64,000 nucleotides of DNA from Pseudomonas sp. N3-W (GTDB taxonomy: Bacteria > Pseudomonadota > Gammaproteobacteria > Pseudomonadales > Pseudomonadaceae): the NCBI RefSeq assembly GCF_024970185.1, contig NZ_CP103965.1, positions 4,274,001 to 4,338,000 on the forward strand. The letters run 5' to 3'. Both the position numbers and the translations under genes were made by a program. Below the pieces are notes generated by a model. That model had not been told where the DNA came from and did no database searches. It saw only the letters and a list, made by a program, of their open reading frames with translations. Shown in pieces: positions 1 through 9,428 of this stretch; position 1 is the stretch's first letter; every line of letters starts with the position of its first letter.

Positions 1-1
1 C

Positions 2-262
2 TGTGGGAGCAGAGCGTGCTCCGGGCGACGTGCCAGGCGACATCCCTATTGACGGTGCTGGCGCCATCGCGAGCAATCGCGGCGCCCACAAGGATTGCTG
101 AGGATTGCGACCCGGCGGGGGCGACGAGGCCCATGCCCGTGCCAACCCTCTAAGCAACACCATCAATCAAATGGGGGAGCTGGCTTGCCTGCCATGGCGT
201 CGGGAAGCCAACATTTATGTCGCCTGACTGTCCGCTATCGCAGGCAAGCCAGCTCCCACAGG
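2..262. repeat. Degenerate REP elements in a gene-free left edge
   Basis: The first 282 bases hold no convincing gene. Bases 2-91 carry a degenerate REP-like pair. Bases 173-262 carry a clearer inverted pair, a left arm with GGGGGAGCTGGCTTGCCTGCC and a right arm with GCAGGCAAGCCAGCTCCCAC. They are intergenic palindromes downstream of the DUF1615 gene. Confidence 0.7.
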
Positions 263-282
263 TTTTGCAGTGTTTGAGGGTT

Positions 283-1377
283 CTATGCTCCAGCCCGCCC
301 CATACACCGCCGATACCGCTCATCCACCCGTTTGGCAAACCACGCCGTGGTCAGTTTGCGGGTGATCTTCGGGCTATGCAGTTCAATGCCCGGCAGCACC
401 GCCCGGGGCAGCGGCTTGCCCTCGGCCTTTTCGGCCAACGCAAAGACCTGCTTGTACAGCTGGGTGTCTTCGAACCCGAGGGTCTGGCCTTTTTCCAGTT
501 GATCGCGAATCGCCGGATTGCGCATGCCCAGCTGCTTGCCCAGCGTACGCACCGCCAGTTCCGTGGTGCCGGGCATGATCGAGTCGTAGCGGATCACGTC
601 GCCGTCCAGCGCCAATGGCACGCCCGAGGCACGCGACACTGCGTTCTGAAACGCGGCATTGCGGCTGGCGTACCAACCGGCGTTGAAATCGGCAAACCGG
701 TACAGCGGGTCGTTGTAGTTCACCGGGTAACCGAGCAAGTGCGCGATGCCGAAATACATGCCGCCGCGCCGGGTAAACACTTCGTGGCGGATCGTGCCGG
801 TGACCGGGTACGGGTAATTCTGCGCATGCTGCTCGGCGAACTCGACACTGACCTGCATCGGTCCTGCGGTGTGCACCGGGTTGAAGCCGGCAAACAGCGT
901 CTTGCCCAGTGGCACCATGGCAATGAAGTCATCAAAGATCGCGCTCAATTCCTTTTCGCTGCGAGCGGCGTTGAGGCGCTCGCTGTAACGCTTGCCCGAG
1001 GGCGAACGTACTTGCAGCGCGGCGCTGACCAACAGGGCGGGAATATGGACCCTGGCGGCACGACGGTCGATTTCGTCACGGGCGATCTTGCCCATGCCGG
1101 GCACGGTCGGGTCGACTTGAAAGGTCGATTCCTGCTCGGCAACGGCCAGCACCGAACAGAGGTTTTGCGTGGTTGGCGAGAGCTTCTGCGCGGCGAACGC
1201 GGCATAAATATCGGTTGCCCAGCCTTCGCGGTCGGCGACTTTGGCCGGCATCAGGCGCACGAGTTCGGCTTTGACTTCAGCCGGGGGACGGGCGGCAGTT
1301 TGCTGGGCGCGCTGGCTGGCGCAACCGGCCAGAAGGATGAGTGCGCTGAGGGTGGTGATCAATCTGTTGGCTTGCAT
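283..1377 (-). CDS. DUF1615 family lipoprotein
   Basis: Predicted outer-membrane or periplasmic lipoprotein of 364 residues, matching the DUF1615 family; no biochemical role is known. The N-terminus is a lipoprotein signal (MQANRL, hydrophobic LITTLSALI, lipobox LLAGC with lipidated Cys19), followed by an Ala/Gln-rich linker. I chose the ATG at 1377 because GGGAG lies four bases upstream; the frame stays open 12 codons further but that extension would bury the signal peptide. It is a single gene flanked by REP elements on both sides, divergent from the FAD monooxygenase gene. The family assignment is from memory of the sequence pattern; the lipoprotein nature is seen directly. Confidence 0.85.
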   Translation of the reverse strand: MQANRLITTLSALILLAGCASQRAQQTAARPPAEVKAELVRLMPAKVADREGWATDIYAAFAAQKLSPTTQNLCSVLAVAEQESTFQVDPTVPGMGKIARDEIDRRAARVHIPALLVSAALQVRSPSGKRYSERLNAARSEKELSAIFDDFIAMVPLGKTLFAGFNPVHTAGPMQVSVEFAEQHAQNYPYPVTGTIRHEVFTRRGGMYFGIAHLLGYPVNYNDPLYRFADFNAGWYASRNAAFQNAVSRASGVPLALDGDVIRYDSIMPGTTELAVRTLGKQLGMRNPAIRDQLEKGQTLGFEDTQLYKQVFALAEKAEGKPLPRAVLPGIELHSPKITRKLTTAWFAKRVDERYRRCMGRAGA

Positions 1378-1427
1378 GGGGCTCCCTGACAACCATTTAA
1401 CCGGGACAACCATACGATCAAAAACCT

Positions 1428-1517
1428 GTGGGAGCGAGCCTGCTCGCGAAGCGGTGTGTCAGTCAGCATCAATATCGGATGTGCCACAGCCTTCGCGAGC
1501 AGGCTCGCTCCCACAGG
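1428..1517. repeat. REP pair (inverted)
   Basis: Two REP palindromes in opposite orientation, GTGGGAGCGAGCCTGCTCGCG and its mirror, separated by about 40 bases, in the spacer between divergent genes. Confidence 0.85.
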
Positions 1518-1594
1518 GGATATTTGTCAGTCTCAAGAAATAGCACCCACTCTGAACCATACTTGCCACACCCACCCTCTCGGAGAATCGCCCC

Positions 1595-3124
1595 ATGAAC
1601 CGAAGTGACGTGCTGATCATCGGCGCCGGCCCCACCGGGTTGGTGCTGGCGTTGTGGCTGAGCAAACTCGGGGTTCAGGTGCGGATCATCGACAGGACCA
1701 GCGCCCCCGGCACCACCTCCCGCGCATTGGCGGTGCAGGCGCGGACGCTGGAGTTGTATCGCCAGCTCGATCTCAGCGAGGCCATCGTGCAAAACGGCCA
1801 TCGGGTGGCGGCGGCGAACTTCTGGGTCAAGGGTGAAGCTGTTGCGCGCCTGCCCCTGAGCAAAATCGGCGAAGGGCTGACGCCCTACTCGTTCATGGAG
1901 ATTTTCCCGCAGGACGCGCACGAAAAGCTGTTGATCGAACGCCTGGAGCGCTTCGGCGTGCGGGTGGAGCGCAACACCGAACTTGAGCGTTTCAAGGAAA
2001 CCGGCGACGGCATCACCGCGCAGCTGCGTCTGCCCGACGGACAGCAGCAAACGTTTGAAGCCAGTTACCTGGCCGGCTGCGATGGCGCCCGCTCCATCGT
2101 GCGCAAGACCCTGGACGCGGATTTTCCCGGTGGCACCTACCAGCAGATTTTCTACGTGGCCGACGTCCAGGCCAGCGGCCCGACGTTCAACGGTGAGCTG
2201 CATGTGGACCTCGACCAGGCGGACTTTCTGGCAGTGTTCCCGCTGGCCAGTGAGGGCCATGCCCGACTGATCGGCACCGTGCGCGACGAGCGCGCCGATC
2301 ACCCCGAGACGCTGCGTTTCGAAGACGTCAGCCACCACGCCATCGAACACTTGAACGTGCAGGTCGAACACGTGAACTGGTTTTCCACCTACCGGGTGCA
2401 TCACCGCGTGGCGGAGTTCTTTCGCAGCGGTCGCGCCTTTCTGCTCGGCGACGCGGCCCATGTGCACAGTCCGGTGGGCGGCCAGGGCATGAATACCGGC
2501 ATCGGCGACGCCATCAACCTGGCTTGGAAACTGGCGGCGGTGCTCAATGGCCGCGCCAAGGACAAACTGCTCGACAGCTATGAAACCGAACGCATTGCCT
2601 TCGCCCGACGGCTGGTGAGTACCACGGACCGGGTGTTCAGTTTTGTCACCGCCGAAGGCAAGGTTGCCGACCTGCTGCGCACGCGCCTGGCGCCGTTCCT
2701 GATTCCGAAAATGGCCTCGTTGGAGGCGGGTCGCGAGTTTCTGTTTCGCACGGTGTCGCAGATCACCCTCAACTACCGAGGCATGCCGCTGAGCGAAGGC
2801 GTTGCCGGTCACGTTCACGGTGGCGACCGTCTGCCTTGGGCGCATGATGACGAAGGGGACAATTTCGAACCGCTGAGAAACCCGGTCTGGCAGGTGCATG
2901 TCTACGGCGACACCAGCGACGAAATGATCGCCTGGTGCAATGAGCACCAGCTGCCATTGCATGTGTATGACTGGCGGCCGGCGTTTGAGGAAGCCGGGTT
3001 GGCGCGCAACGGGTTTTACCTGTTGCGTCCGGACACGTATGTGGCGATTGCCGACAACAGTGCCGATCCGAAAGTGATCGAGCGGTATTTGCGTGATCAC
3101 GGGATTCGGGCGTTTTTCGGCTGA
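1595..3124 (+). CDS. FAD-dependent aromatic-type monooxygenase (PheA/TfdB family)
   Basis: Flavoprotein of 509 residues resembling class A flavin monooxygenases that hydroxylate aromatic rings with NAD(P)H and O2. Seen in the sequence: an N-terminal Rossmann motif (IIGAGPTGLVLALWLSK, about residues 6-22), the mid-protein CDGARS motif, and the FAD ribose-binding motif LLGDAAHVHSPVGGQGMNTGIGD near residue 285. The C-terminal third resembles the thioredoxin-like dimerisation domain of phenol hydroxylases (ends FYLLRPDTYVAIAD). A GGAG lies upstream of the ATG. No dioxygenase, regulator or transporter is adjacent, so the substrate cannot be inferred. Confidence 0.85.
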   Translation: MNRSDVLIIGAGPTGLVLALWLSKLGVQVRIIDRTSAPGTTSRALAVQARTLELYRQLDLSEAIVQNGHRVAAANFWVKGEAVARLPLSKIGEGLTPYSFMEIFPQDAHEKLLIERLERFGVRVERNTELERFKETGDGITAQLRLPDGQQQTFEASYLAGCDGARSIVRKTLDADFPGGTYQQIFYVADVQASGPTFNGELHVDLDQADFLAVFPLASEGHARLIGTVRDERADHPETLRFEDVSHHAIEHLNVQVEHVNWFSTYRVHHRVAEFFRSGRAFLLGDAAHVHSPVGGQGMNTGIGDAINLAWKLAAVLNGRAKDKLLDSYETERIAFARRLVSTTDRVFSFVTAEGKVADLLRTRLAPFLIPKMASLEAGREFLFRTVSQITLNYRGMPLSEGVAGHVHGGDRLPWAHDDEGDNFEPLRNPVWQVHVYGDTSDEMIAWCNEHQLPLHVYDWRPAFEEAGLARNGFYLLRPDTYVAIADNSADPKVIERYLRDHGIRAFFG

Positions 3125-3152
3125 CCCGGATTTCAGACTCGCATCCATCCTT

Positions 3153-3282
3153 GTGGCGAGGGAGTTTGCTCGCGCTGGGTTGCGCAGCGACCCCAACACC
3201 GACAACGGCGTTTAGCCTGAGACGCCACGGTCATCGGATGTACGACTGCTTCGCAGCCGAGCGGGAGCAAGCTCCCTCGCCA
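3153..3282. repeat. REP-like inverted pair (GTGGCGAGGGAG type)
   Basis: GTGGCGAGGGAGTTTGCTCGC and the inverted GAGCAAGCTCCCTCGCCAC flank an 80-base spacer between the convergent monooxygenase and hemB genes. This is a different REP subtype from the GTGGGAGC class elsewhere. Confidence 0.75.
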
Positions 3283-3307
3283 CACAGTATCCAGTGACTG
3301 GAAGGGG

Positions 3308-4282
3308 TCAGATCCCGGCCAGTGCCAGGTCCATCGCAAAGTAGGTAAAGATCAAGTCTGCGCCCGCCCGCTTGATCGCGCCCAGGCTTTCGCGCACCAC
3401 GCGGTCTTCATCGATCGCCCCGGCCTGTGCGCCGAATTTGATCATCGCGTACTCGCCGCTGACCTGATACGCCGACAGTGGCAAGCGCGAGACTTCGCGG
3501 ATGTCGCGGATGATGTCCAGGTACGCGCCGGCCGGCTTGACCATCAGCGCGTCGGCGCCTTCCTGCTCGTCCAGCAACGATTCGCGCACCGCTTCGCGGC
3601 GGTTCATCGGGTTCATCTGGTAGCTTTTGCGATCGCCTTTGAGCGCGCTGCCACCGGCTTCGCGGAACGGGCCGTACAGCGCCGAAGCAAATTTGGTCGA
3701 GTAGGCCATGATCGGAATCTGGGTGAACCCGGCAGCATCCAGCGCCCGGCGAATCGCTTGGACCTGGCCGTCCATGGCGGCGGACGGCGCGATCACGTCT
3801 GCCCCGGCCTGGGCGGCAGCAACGGCTTGTCGGCCGAGGTTGATCAGGGTCTGGTCGTTGTCCACTTCGTGGTTGTGCAGCACGCCGCAATGACCGTGGT
3901 CGGTGTATTCGCAGAAGCAGGTGTCGGACATCACGATCATTTCCGGCACGGCGTCCTTGGCGATGCGCGACATGCGCGACACCAGGCCGTTGTCGCGCCA
4001 GGTGTCGCTGCCGCTGGCGTCCAGGTGATGGGACACGCCGAAGGTCATCACCGACTTGATACCGGCACGGGCATAGCGCTCGATCTCGCCGGCCAGTTTC
4101 GACTCGGGAATACGCATCACACCCGGCATGCTTTTGATCGGCACGAAGTCGTCGATCTCTTCTTCAACGAAAATCGGCAGCACCAGATCGTTGAGACTGA
4201 ACTCGGTTTCCTGGAACAGGCTGCGCAGGCTCGCATTGCGGCGCAGACGGCGTGGACGTGCTTCGGGGAACTGACTGGACAT
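3308..4282 (-). CDS. hemB: Delta-aminolevulinic acid dehydratase, zinc-type (porphobilinogen synthase)
   Basis: Condenses two 5-aminolevulinate molecules to porphobilinogen in haem synthesis; 324 residues, normal length. The active-site lysine regions AYSTKFAS and LMVKPAGAY are present. The metal loop reads [14 protein letters not shown] (Cys122, Cys124, Cys132), the three-cysteine zinc site of E. coli-type enzymes. The main Pseudomonas HemB is known as a magnesium enzyme lacking these cysteines, so this is probably the second paralogue. The start at 4282 is preferred because AGGA lies six bases upstream; an in-frame ATG two codons earlier is too close to it. A strong hairpin at 4424-4445 separates it from the PhzF-like gene. 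Confidence 0.93.
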   Translation of the reverse strand: MSSQFPEARPRRLRRNASLRSLFQETEFSLNDLVLPIFVEEEIDDFVPIKSMPGVMRIPESKLAGEIERYARAGIKSVMTFGVSHHLDASGSDTWRDNGLVSRMSRIAKDAVPEMIVMSDTCFCEYTDHGHCGVLHNHEVDNDQTLINLGRQAVAAAQAGADVIAPSAAMDGQVQAIRRALDAAGFTQIPIMAYSTKFASALYGPFREAGGSALKGDRKSYQMNPMNRREAVRESLLDEQEGADALMVKPAGAYLDIIRDIREVSRLPLSAYQVSGEYAMIKFGAQAGAIDEDRVVRESLGAIKRAGADLIFTYFAMDLALAGI

Positions 4283-4423
4283 GGGCATTCCTGAAAAATC
4301 GGGGACGAGACAAACGTCGTAGGGGGCGAAGCTTATGCCCTGCAAGGCGCCGGACACAAATCCCGGGCGCATAAAAACCGTTACCGGTTTGGCAATAATC
4401 CTTTGATCGAATACATAACCCCT

Positions 4424-4445
4424 GTGGGAGCAAGCCCGCTCCCAC
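4424..4445. terminator. REP-derived hairpin between the PhzF-like gene and hemB
   Basis: GTGGGAGC-AAGCCC-GCTCCCAC is a perfect 8-bp stem 16 bases past the PhzF-like stop. There is no T-run, so any termination is inferred from position only. Confidence 0.45.
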
Positions 4446-4460
4446 AAGGGCTGATTCGGC

Positions 4461-5303
4461 TCAAAGGGTCAGTTGCCCACTGATGCACGTCACCACCGCC
4501 CCACCCACCCAGATCTCATCCCCCACCTGCTCCACCTCGATCCGCCCTGCCCGGCCCATGGTCAGGCCCTGGCTGACGGCATAACGGGCCGGCGCCAGCC
4601 CTTCACCCAGCAACCATTGTGCGATGCCGGCATTGAGACTGCCGGTGGCCGGGTCTTCGGGCATGCCGTCGCCGGAAATGAAAGCGCGCACTTCGAACTG
4701 TGCCTCATCGCCGTCACGCTCCGGCTGCCACGGTGCAATAACGCCGACGGCCAACCCCGACATCTGCGAGTGATCCGGCTGCAAGTCCAGCACTTGCTGG
4801 CGATCACCCAGCATCAGCGCCAGCCACCCAGCGCCGTTATCGACCCACTGCGCCCGGACAATCGCCCCCGGTTCCAGCCCAAGTCCGCGCCGCACGCGCT
4901 CCAGCACCTCGGCTTCTACCGGCCCGGTGCGCAACAGCGGCGGCGCCAGAAACGCCAGCTCCGCGCCCTGGCGTCGGACCCGCACCAGCCCGACACCGCA
5001 CTCCTGAACCACGTCCTCACCCTTGGGCACGCCACCGGCTTCCAGCCAGGCATGGCAGGTGCCCAAGGTCGGATGCCCGGCGAACGGCAACTCGCTGAGC
5101 GTGGTGAAAATCCGCACCCGGTAGTCGGCCCGCGGGTCACAGGGCTTGAGCACGAACGTGGTTTCGCTGAGGTTGGTCCAACTGGCGAACGCTGCCATGC
5201 GTTCGTCGCCGAGGTCGTCAGCCCCCAATACCACGGCCAGCGGGTTGCCCTTGAGCGCAACGCGGCTGAAGACATCGACTTGCTTGAAATCGTAGGAATG
5301 CAT
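4461..5303 (-). CDS. PhzF family isomerase/epimerase
   Basis: 280-residue member of the PhzF/diaminopimelate-epimerase fold, which catalyses isomerisation by acid-base proton shuttling. The N-terminal QVDVF, the glutamate in WTNLSETTF (Glu47, matching the catalytic Glu of PhzF), the FAGHPTLG motif and the C-terminal DPATGSLN motif are all visible. No other phenazine gene is nearby, so this is one of the many stand-alone PhzF homologues of unknown substrate. The GST gene lies 29 bases upstream on the same strand, suggesting co-transcription. Confidence 0.88.
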   Translation of the reverse strand: MHSYDFKQVDVFSRVALKGNPLAVVLGADDLGDERMAAFASWTNLSETTFVLKPCDPRADYRVRIFTTLSELPFAGHPTLGTCHAWLEAGGVPKGEDVVQECGVGLVRVRRQGAELAFLAPPLLRTGPVEAEVLERVRRGLGLEPGAIVRAQWVDNGAGWLALMLGDRQQVLDLQPDHSQMSGLAVGVIAPWQPERDGDEAQFEVRAFISGDGMPEDPATGSLNAGIAQWLLGEGLAPARYAVSQGLTMGRAGRIEVEQVGDEIWVGGAVVTCISGQLTL

Positions 5304-5332
5304 GGCCTGCCCTGGTCTTTGATGTTTCTGTC

Positions 5333-6031
5333 TTATTTGGGAATTTCCAGCCCACGAATCACCGCTGGCCGGGCGAGGAAGCGCGCCAGCACCCGTGTGA
5401 CATTCGGGAAATTATTGATGCCCACCAGATCACCGGCCTCGTAGAAACCAATCAGGTTGCGCACCCACGGGAACGTGGCGATGTCGGCGATGGTGTAGCG
5501 CTCGCCCATGATCCAGTCGCGGCCCTCGAGATGGGTGTCGAGGACGTTGAGCAGGCGTTTGCTTTCCTCGACGTAGCGATCACGCGGGCGTTTGTCCTCG
5601 AAGTCCTTGCCGGCAAATTTGTTGAAAAACCCGACCTGGCCGAACATCGGACCGATACCGCCCATCTGGAACATCAGCCACTGGATCGTCTCGTAGCGCG
5701 CCGCCGATTCCTGGGCCAGCAGTTGCCCGCTCTTGTCGGCGAGGTAGATCAGGATCGCCCCGGATTCGAACAACGGCAACGGCGTGTCACCGGGACCGTG
5801 AGGGTCGAGGATCGCCGGGATCTTGTTGTTGGGGTTAAGCGACATGAACTCGGGGGACAGTTGGTCCTGGGTCTCGAAGCTGACTTTGTGCGGCTCGTAG
5901 GGCAGGCCGATCTCTTCAAGCATGATCGACACCTTGACGCCATTGGGTGTCGGCAAGGAGTACAGCTGGATCCAGTCCGGGTAATGCGCCGGCCATTTGC
6001 CGGTAACAGGGAACGCAGTGAGATCGGTCAT
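5333..6031 (-). CDS. Glutathione S-transferase family protein (YghU/YfcG-like)
   Basis: 232-residue cytosolic GST with an N-terminal thioredoxin fold beginning IQLYSLPTPNGVKVSIMLEEIGLPYE and an all-helical C-terminal half. The TPNG segment, with Thr and Asn in place of the usual Tyr/Ser, together with NPNNKIPAI and FESGAILIYLAD, matches the Nu-class YghU/YfcG disulfide-bond oxidoreductases. The frame is open a further 40 codons upstream, but the family-like N-terminus starts at the ATG at 6031. Probably co-transcribed with the downstream PhzF-like gene. Substrate unknown. Confidence 0.85.
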   Translation of the reverse strand: MTDLTAFPVTGKWPAHYPDWIQLYSLPTPNGVKVSIMLEEIGLPYEPHKVSFETQDQLSPEFMSLNPNNKIPAILDPHGPGDTPLPLFESGAILIYLADKSGQLLAQESAARYETIQWLMFQMGGIGPMFGQVGFFNKFAGKDFEDKRPRDRYVEESKRLLNVLDTHLEGRDWIMGERYTIADIATFPWVRNLIGFYEAGDLVGINNFPNVTRVLARFLARPAVIRGLEIPK

Positions 6032-6268
6032 GGCAACGTCCACGAAACTATGGGAACGCTGATCATATCCATAAATCCGCAACATCCTGTCGTTAACCTT
6101 CATCCCAGCCCCTTCATGGTTGCCGCTACAGTGCGGCGGCTTCTGAACCAACGGGGCTGTAGTGACTCAGATGGAGCGATTCAATGACAGGGAAAACACC
6201 GACGCAGGGAATGCGCGGTGTAACGGTTTGTCAGCCCTTAACCGACCGAGCTCAAGAATTCCTGACGA

Positions 6269-6943
6269 ATGATGAACCCATTGCATTTGGCCAAACGTTT
6301 CAAGCATCGCGCATATCTGTTGCTGCCCATCCTGCTGGCGGCCAGCACGCTGTTGCTGTCGCTTGAGTCCGGCGAAAGCCGCGCCCAACCGGCGGATGGC
6401 ACGCAAACCCTGGTGTTCCTGCGTCACGCCGAGAAACCCGCCGGCGGTCTGGGCCAGCTCAATTGCCAGGGCCTCAATCGCGCCATCAACCTGGCGACCT
6501 TGCTGCCGGAAAAGTTCGGCAAGGCCGATTACGTGTTCGCCGCCAACCCGACCCGTAACGTCGAGGAAGGCGAATTCGACAATTCCTACAGCTACATCCG
6601 CCCGCTGATGACCATCGGCCCCAGCGCCATCAAACTCGGCCTGCCGGTGAATATCGAGTTCTCGGCCAACGACACCAGCGACCTGGCGGACGAACTGCTG
6701 CACGACAAGTACCACAACTCGATCATCTACACCGCCTGGTCCCACGGCTACCTGCCGGAGCTGATCAACAAGGTCGCCGGGCAAGCGGCGGGCAAGAAAC
6801 AGAACATCACCGAGGACTGGGCGTCCAGCGACTATGACTCGCTGTTCGTGCTGACCCTGACCTGGCACAACGGCAAGGCCAGCGTGGTGAGCCACAGCTA
6901 CAAGCAGGGGCTGGATAACGGGCCGCAGAGCTGCCCGACATAA
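6269..6943 (+). CDS. Exported histidine phosphatase family protein
   Basis: 224 residues. An N-terminal hydrophobic segment (AYLLLPILLAASTLLLSL, about 15-32) and the following SRAQPADG suggest export or membrane anchoring. The phosphoglycerate-mutase/SixA signature FLRHAEKP (phospho-accepting His53) and a later WSHGYLPEL histidine are seen. The family hydrolyses phosphomonoesters through a phosphohistidine; the substrate here is unknown. Two adjacent ATGs (6269, 6272) are possible starts. It stands alone, divergent from the GST gene and followed by a REP pair. Confidence 0.82.
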   Translation: MMNPLHLAKRFKHRAYLLLPILLAASTLLLSLESGESRAQPADGTQTLVFLRHAEKPAGGLGQLNCQGLNRAINLATLLPEKFGKADYVFAANPTRNVEEGEFDNSYSYIRPLMTIGPSAIKLGLPVNIEFSANDTSDLADELLHDKYHNSIIYTAWSHGYLPELINKVAGQAAGKKQNITEDWASSDYDSLFVLTLTWHNGKASVVSHSYKQGLDNGPQSCPT

Positions 6944-6971
6944 CAAGTAAGTACAGACAACACAAAACCCT

Positions 6972-7060
6972 GTGGGAGCGAGCCTGCTCGCGAAGGCGAT
7001 AGGTCAGCCAACATTGATGTTGAACTCGACATCGCTATCGCGAGCAAGCTCGCTCCCACA
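6972..7060. repeat. REP pair (inverted)
   Basis: GTGGGAGCGAGCCTGCTCGCG and its inverted partner, 89 bases overall, between the phosphatase and permease genes. Confidence 0.85.
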
Positions 7061-7144
7061 GGTTATTCTCCAGACTCGGAATCAGCGTTGGTAATGGGCC
7101 TGGGCTATCATGTCTGCATCTGCCCCCTCTCCCGGAATCATGTC

Positions 7145-8200
7145 ATGTCTCTCACAACCGTCGCTGCCCCTGTCCGGGGCTGGTCGTTCTGGTGGAAACC
7201 CGCCCTGTTCGTGCTCGTCGCCTGTGTCGGCCTCTACTACGTCAAGTGGTCTCCCTACTACTTCAAGGCCTTCGTCGCCGCTGACAACCACAGCATCGGC
7301 GCCTCGATTCTCAACGACCAACAGACCACGCCCCTGAGCGCCGCCCTGGCCTATGCCCAGGTGTATTTCCTGGCGATCTGGAAGGCTGCCGTGCTGGCGG
7401 TGATTCTCGGTTCGCTGCTGCAAGTATTGATCCCACGGGACTGGCTGCTGCGCCTGTTTGGCCGCGCCGGTTTCGCCTCGACGGTACGCGGCGGCCTGTT
7501 CGCCCTGCCGGGCATGATGTGTTCGTGCTGCGCCGCGCCAGTGGCGGCGGGCATGCGTCGTCAGAACGTATCGGTGGGCGCGGCGCTGGCGTTCTGGATC
7601 GGCAACCCGGTGCTCAACCCGGCGACCCTGGTGTTCATGGGCTTCGTGCTCGGCTGGGGCTTTACCGTGTTGCGCCTGGTGGCGGGCATCGTGCTGGTGT
7701 TTGGCGTATCAATGGTCGCCCAGCGCATCGCCGGCCCGGAAACGCTGCCTGAAGCTGCCGTCGAAGCCGTGGCCGATGCCAGCGAACAGGACACCCAACC
7801 GTTTCTGACCCGCTGGGGCAAGACGCTCTGGCAACTGTTCTGGAGCACCATCCCGGTCTACATCCTCGCGGTGCTGGTGTTGGGTGCGGTGCGGGTCTGG
7901 GTGTTCCCGCACATTGATGGCGCCATGGCCAACAGCCTGCTGTGGCTGGTGCCGCTGGCGATCATCGGCACGCTGTTCGTGATCCCGACGGCGGCTGAAA
8001 TTCCTATTGTGCAGACCATGATGACACTGGGCATGGGCACCGCCCCGGCGGTGGCCCTGTTGATGACGCTGCCGAGCGTCAGCCTGCCGTCGCTGCTGAT
8101 GCTGCGTAAGGATTTCGATGCGCGGGTACTGGTGAGCGTGGCGGTGATGACCATGCTGGTCGGGGTGATTTGCGGGTTGATCGGGGCGGTGGTGCTCTAG
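7145..8200 (+). CDS. YraQ/ArsP-like permease (PF03773 family)
   Basis: 351-residue inner-membrane permease with about eight to ten hydrophobic segments. The family hallmark is the cysteine cluster GMMCSCCAAPVAAGMRR (Cys126, Cys128, Cys129) followed by GNPVLNPATL. A second half-motif, PTAAEIPIVQT, follows a central acidic loop near residue 210, consistent with an internal two-fold repeat. Related proteins include the ArsP organoarsenical exporters, but many members have unknown cargo and no ars gene is adjacent. The ATG at 7145 gives the family N-terminus; the frame is open 19 codons upstream. Confidence 0.85.
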   Translation: MSLTTVAAPVRGWSFWWKPALFVLVACVGLYYVKWSPYYFKAFVAADNHSIGASILNDQQTTPLSAALAYAQVYFLAIWKAAVLAVILGSLLQVLIPRDWLLRLFGRAGFASTVRGGLFALPGMMCSCCAAPVAAGMRRQNVSVGAALAFWIGNPVLNPATLVFMGFVLGWGFTVLRLVAGIVLVFGVSMVAQRIAGPETLPEAAVEAVADASEQDTQPFLTRWGKTLWQLFWSTIPVYILAVLVLGAVRVWVFPHIDGAMANSLLWLVPLAIIGTLFVIPTAAEIPIVQTMMTLGMGTAPAVALLMTLPSVSLPSLLMLRKDFDARVLVSVAVMTMLVGVICGLIGAVVL

Positions 8201-8220
8201 GATTTGTAGCCTCCGTCAAG

Positions 8221-8310
8221 CCTCTTCGCGGGCAAGCCCGCTCCCACAGTTGATCGCGTTCGTCAGGACAACGCGATCAATTGCGGGGGCGGGCTTGCTC
8301 GGGAAGGGGC
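8221..8310. repeat. REP pair between convergent genes
   Basis: CGCGGGCAAGCCCGCTCCCAC and an inverted partner (GGGGGCGGGCTTGCTCG) lie between the convergent permease and selU genes. Confidence 0.75.
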
Positions 8311-8324
8311 CGGGCGAAACCCCC

Positions 8325-9428
8325 TCACCCGCGCGAACTAACCCGCTCGCGCAGATACTCCAGCACCGCCCCCTGCTCCCCCGCAAACTCGATCCGTGCG
8401 CCTTTCTTCTCGCGCTGGAACGCATACATCGGGTCGTAATACTCGCGCAGCAATCCTTCGATCCAGCCCCGGTGCACATCCACCGACCCGCTGCGACCCT
8501 GCTCCGCCAGGGCATCTTCCATCAAAATAAACAGCCGCCGATGACGCTCGCCGCCCAAGCGCTTCTGCACGTTGTTCAGGCTTTCCAGCAGTCGCTCGCA
8601 AAACAGTGCAAAGCCGTCATCGCCATGCACACCGATGAATTCGGCGCACAAATCCACCACGTAATCACGCAGGATCCGCTCGACGCGGCCCTCGAGGCTG
8701 TCTTCCAGCCAGACCATCGGAAACTGCTGCATGCCCTGAAACAGCGGCAACGGCAGTGCGCAACTGCCCACTGCGCGGCTCTCGTCTTCCAGCACGAACT
8801 GGTCGATGCCACGGGCGCGTTTCTTCAGCACGTCGACGGCCAAACGGTTTTCGAAATCGATGTTGGACGGCTGGCCGGTGGCGCGCTTGCCGAAGCTGGA
8901 ACCGCGGTGATTGGCATGGCCCTCAAGGTCCAGGCCGTTGCTCAGCTGAACCAGCGCCTCGGTCTTGCCGGTGCCGGTCATGCCGCCCAGCAGGACGAAG
9001 TCGCACTGGGCAATGGCTTGATCCATGGTCTCCAGCAAAAACGAACGCATGGCCTTGTAGCCGCCACCGATCCTCGGATAGTCGATACCGGCCTCATCCT
9101 TGAGCCACTGCTGGACGATCTGCGAGCGCAGGCCACCGCGAAAACAATACAGATAGCCGTCCGGGTGGGATCGGGCGAAATCGGCCCAGGCGGCGACACG
9201 CTCAGCCTTGACCTCGCCGGACACCAATTGATGCCCGAGGGCGATGGCCGCCTGCTGGCCCTGCTGCTTGTAGCTGGTGCCGACGCGTTGCCGTTCATGG
9301 TCATTCATCAGCGGCAGATTGACCACGCCGGGGAACGAGCCTTTGACAAACTCGACCGGCGCACGCGCATCCATCATCGGCCGGTCGTTGAGAAAGATGT
9401 CGCGGTAATCGGTGAAGTCGACTGACAT
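8325..9428 (-). CDS. selU: tRNA 2-selenouridine synthase
   Basis: SelU (MnmH/YbbB) replaces sulfur by selenium in 2-thiouridine at the wobble position of tRNAs for Lys, Glu and Gln, using selenophosphate. 367 residues. An N-terminal rhodanese domain carries the catalytic cysteine in YLYCFRGG (Cys95), and a C-terminal P-loop domain carries [11 protein letters not shown] (residues 146-156). Its ATG overlaps the selD stop (TGATG, one shared base), so the two genes are translationally coupled and the selenium donor and its user are made together. Confidence 0.95.
   Translation of the reverse strand: MSVDFTDYRDIFLNDRPMMDARAPVEFVKGSFPGVVNLPLMNDHERQRVGTSYKQQGQQAAIALGHQLVSGEVKAERVAAWADFARSHPDGYLYCFRGGLRSQIVQQWLKDEAGIDYPRIGGGYKAMRSFLLETMDQAIAQCDFVLLGGMTGTGKTEALVQLSNGLDLEGHANHRGSSFGKRATGQPSNIDFENRLAVDVLKKRARGIDQFVLEDESRAVGSCALPLPLFQGMQQFPMVWLEDSLEGRVERILRDYVVDLCAEFIGVHGDDGFALFCERLLESLNNVQKRLGGERHRRLFILMEDALAEQGRSGSVDVHRGWIEGLLREYYDPMYAFQREKKGARIEFAGEQGAVLEYLRERVSSRG

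Noticed and set aside
217..3205. Long frames 217-1389 (+) and 1469-3205 (-)
   Set aside because: They are shadows of the DUF1615 lipoprotein and FAD monooxygenase genes, whose motifs and ribosome-binding sites are on the other strand.
7088..7144. Longer N-terminus for the permease
   Set aside because: The 19-codon extension has a poor start context and does not resemble the family; the ATG at 7145 gives the usual N-terminus.
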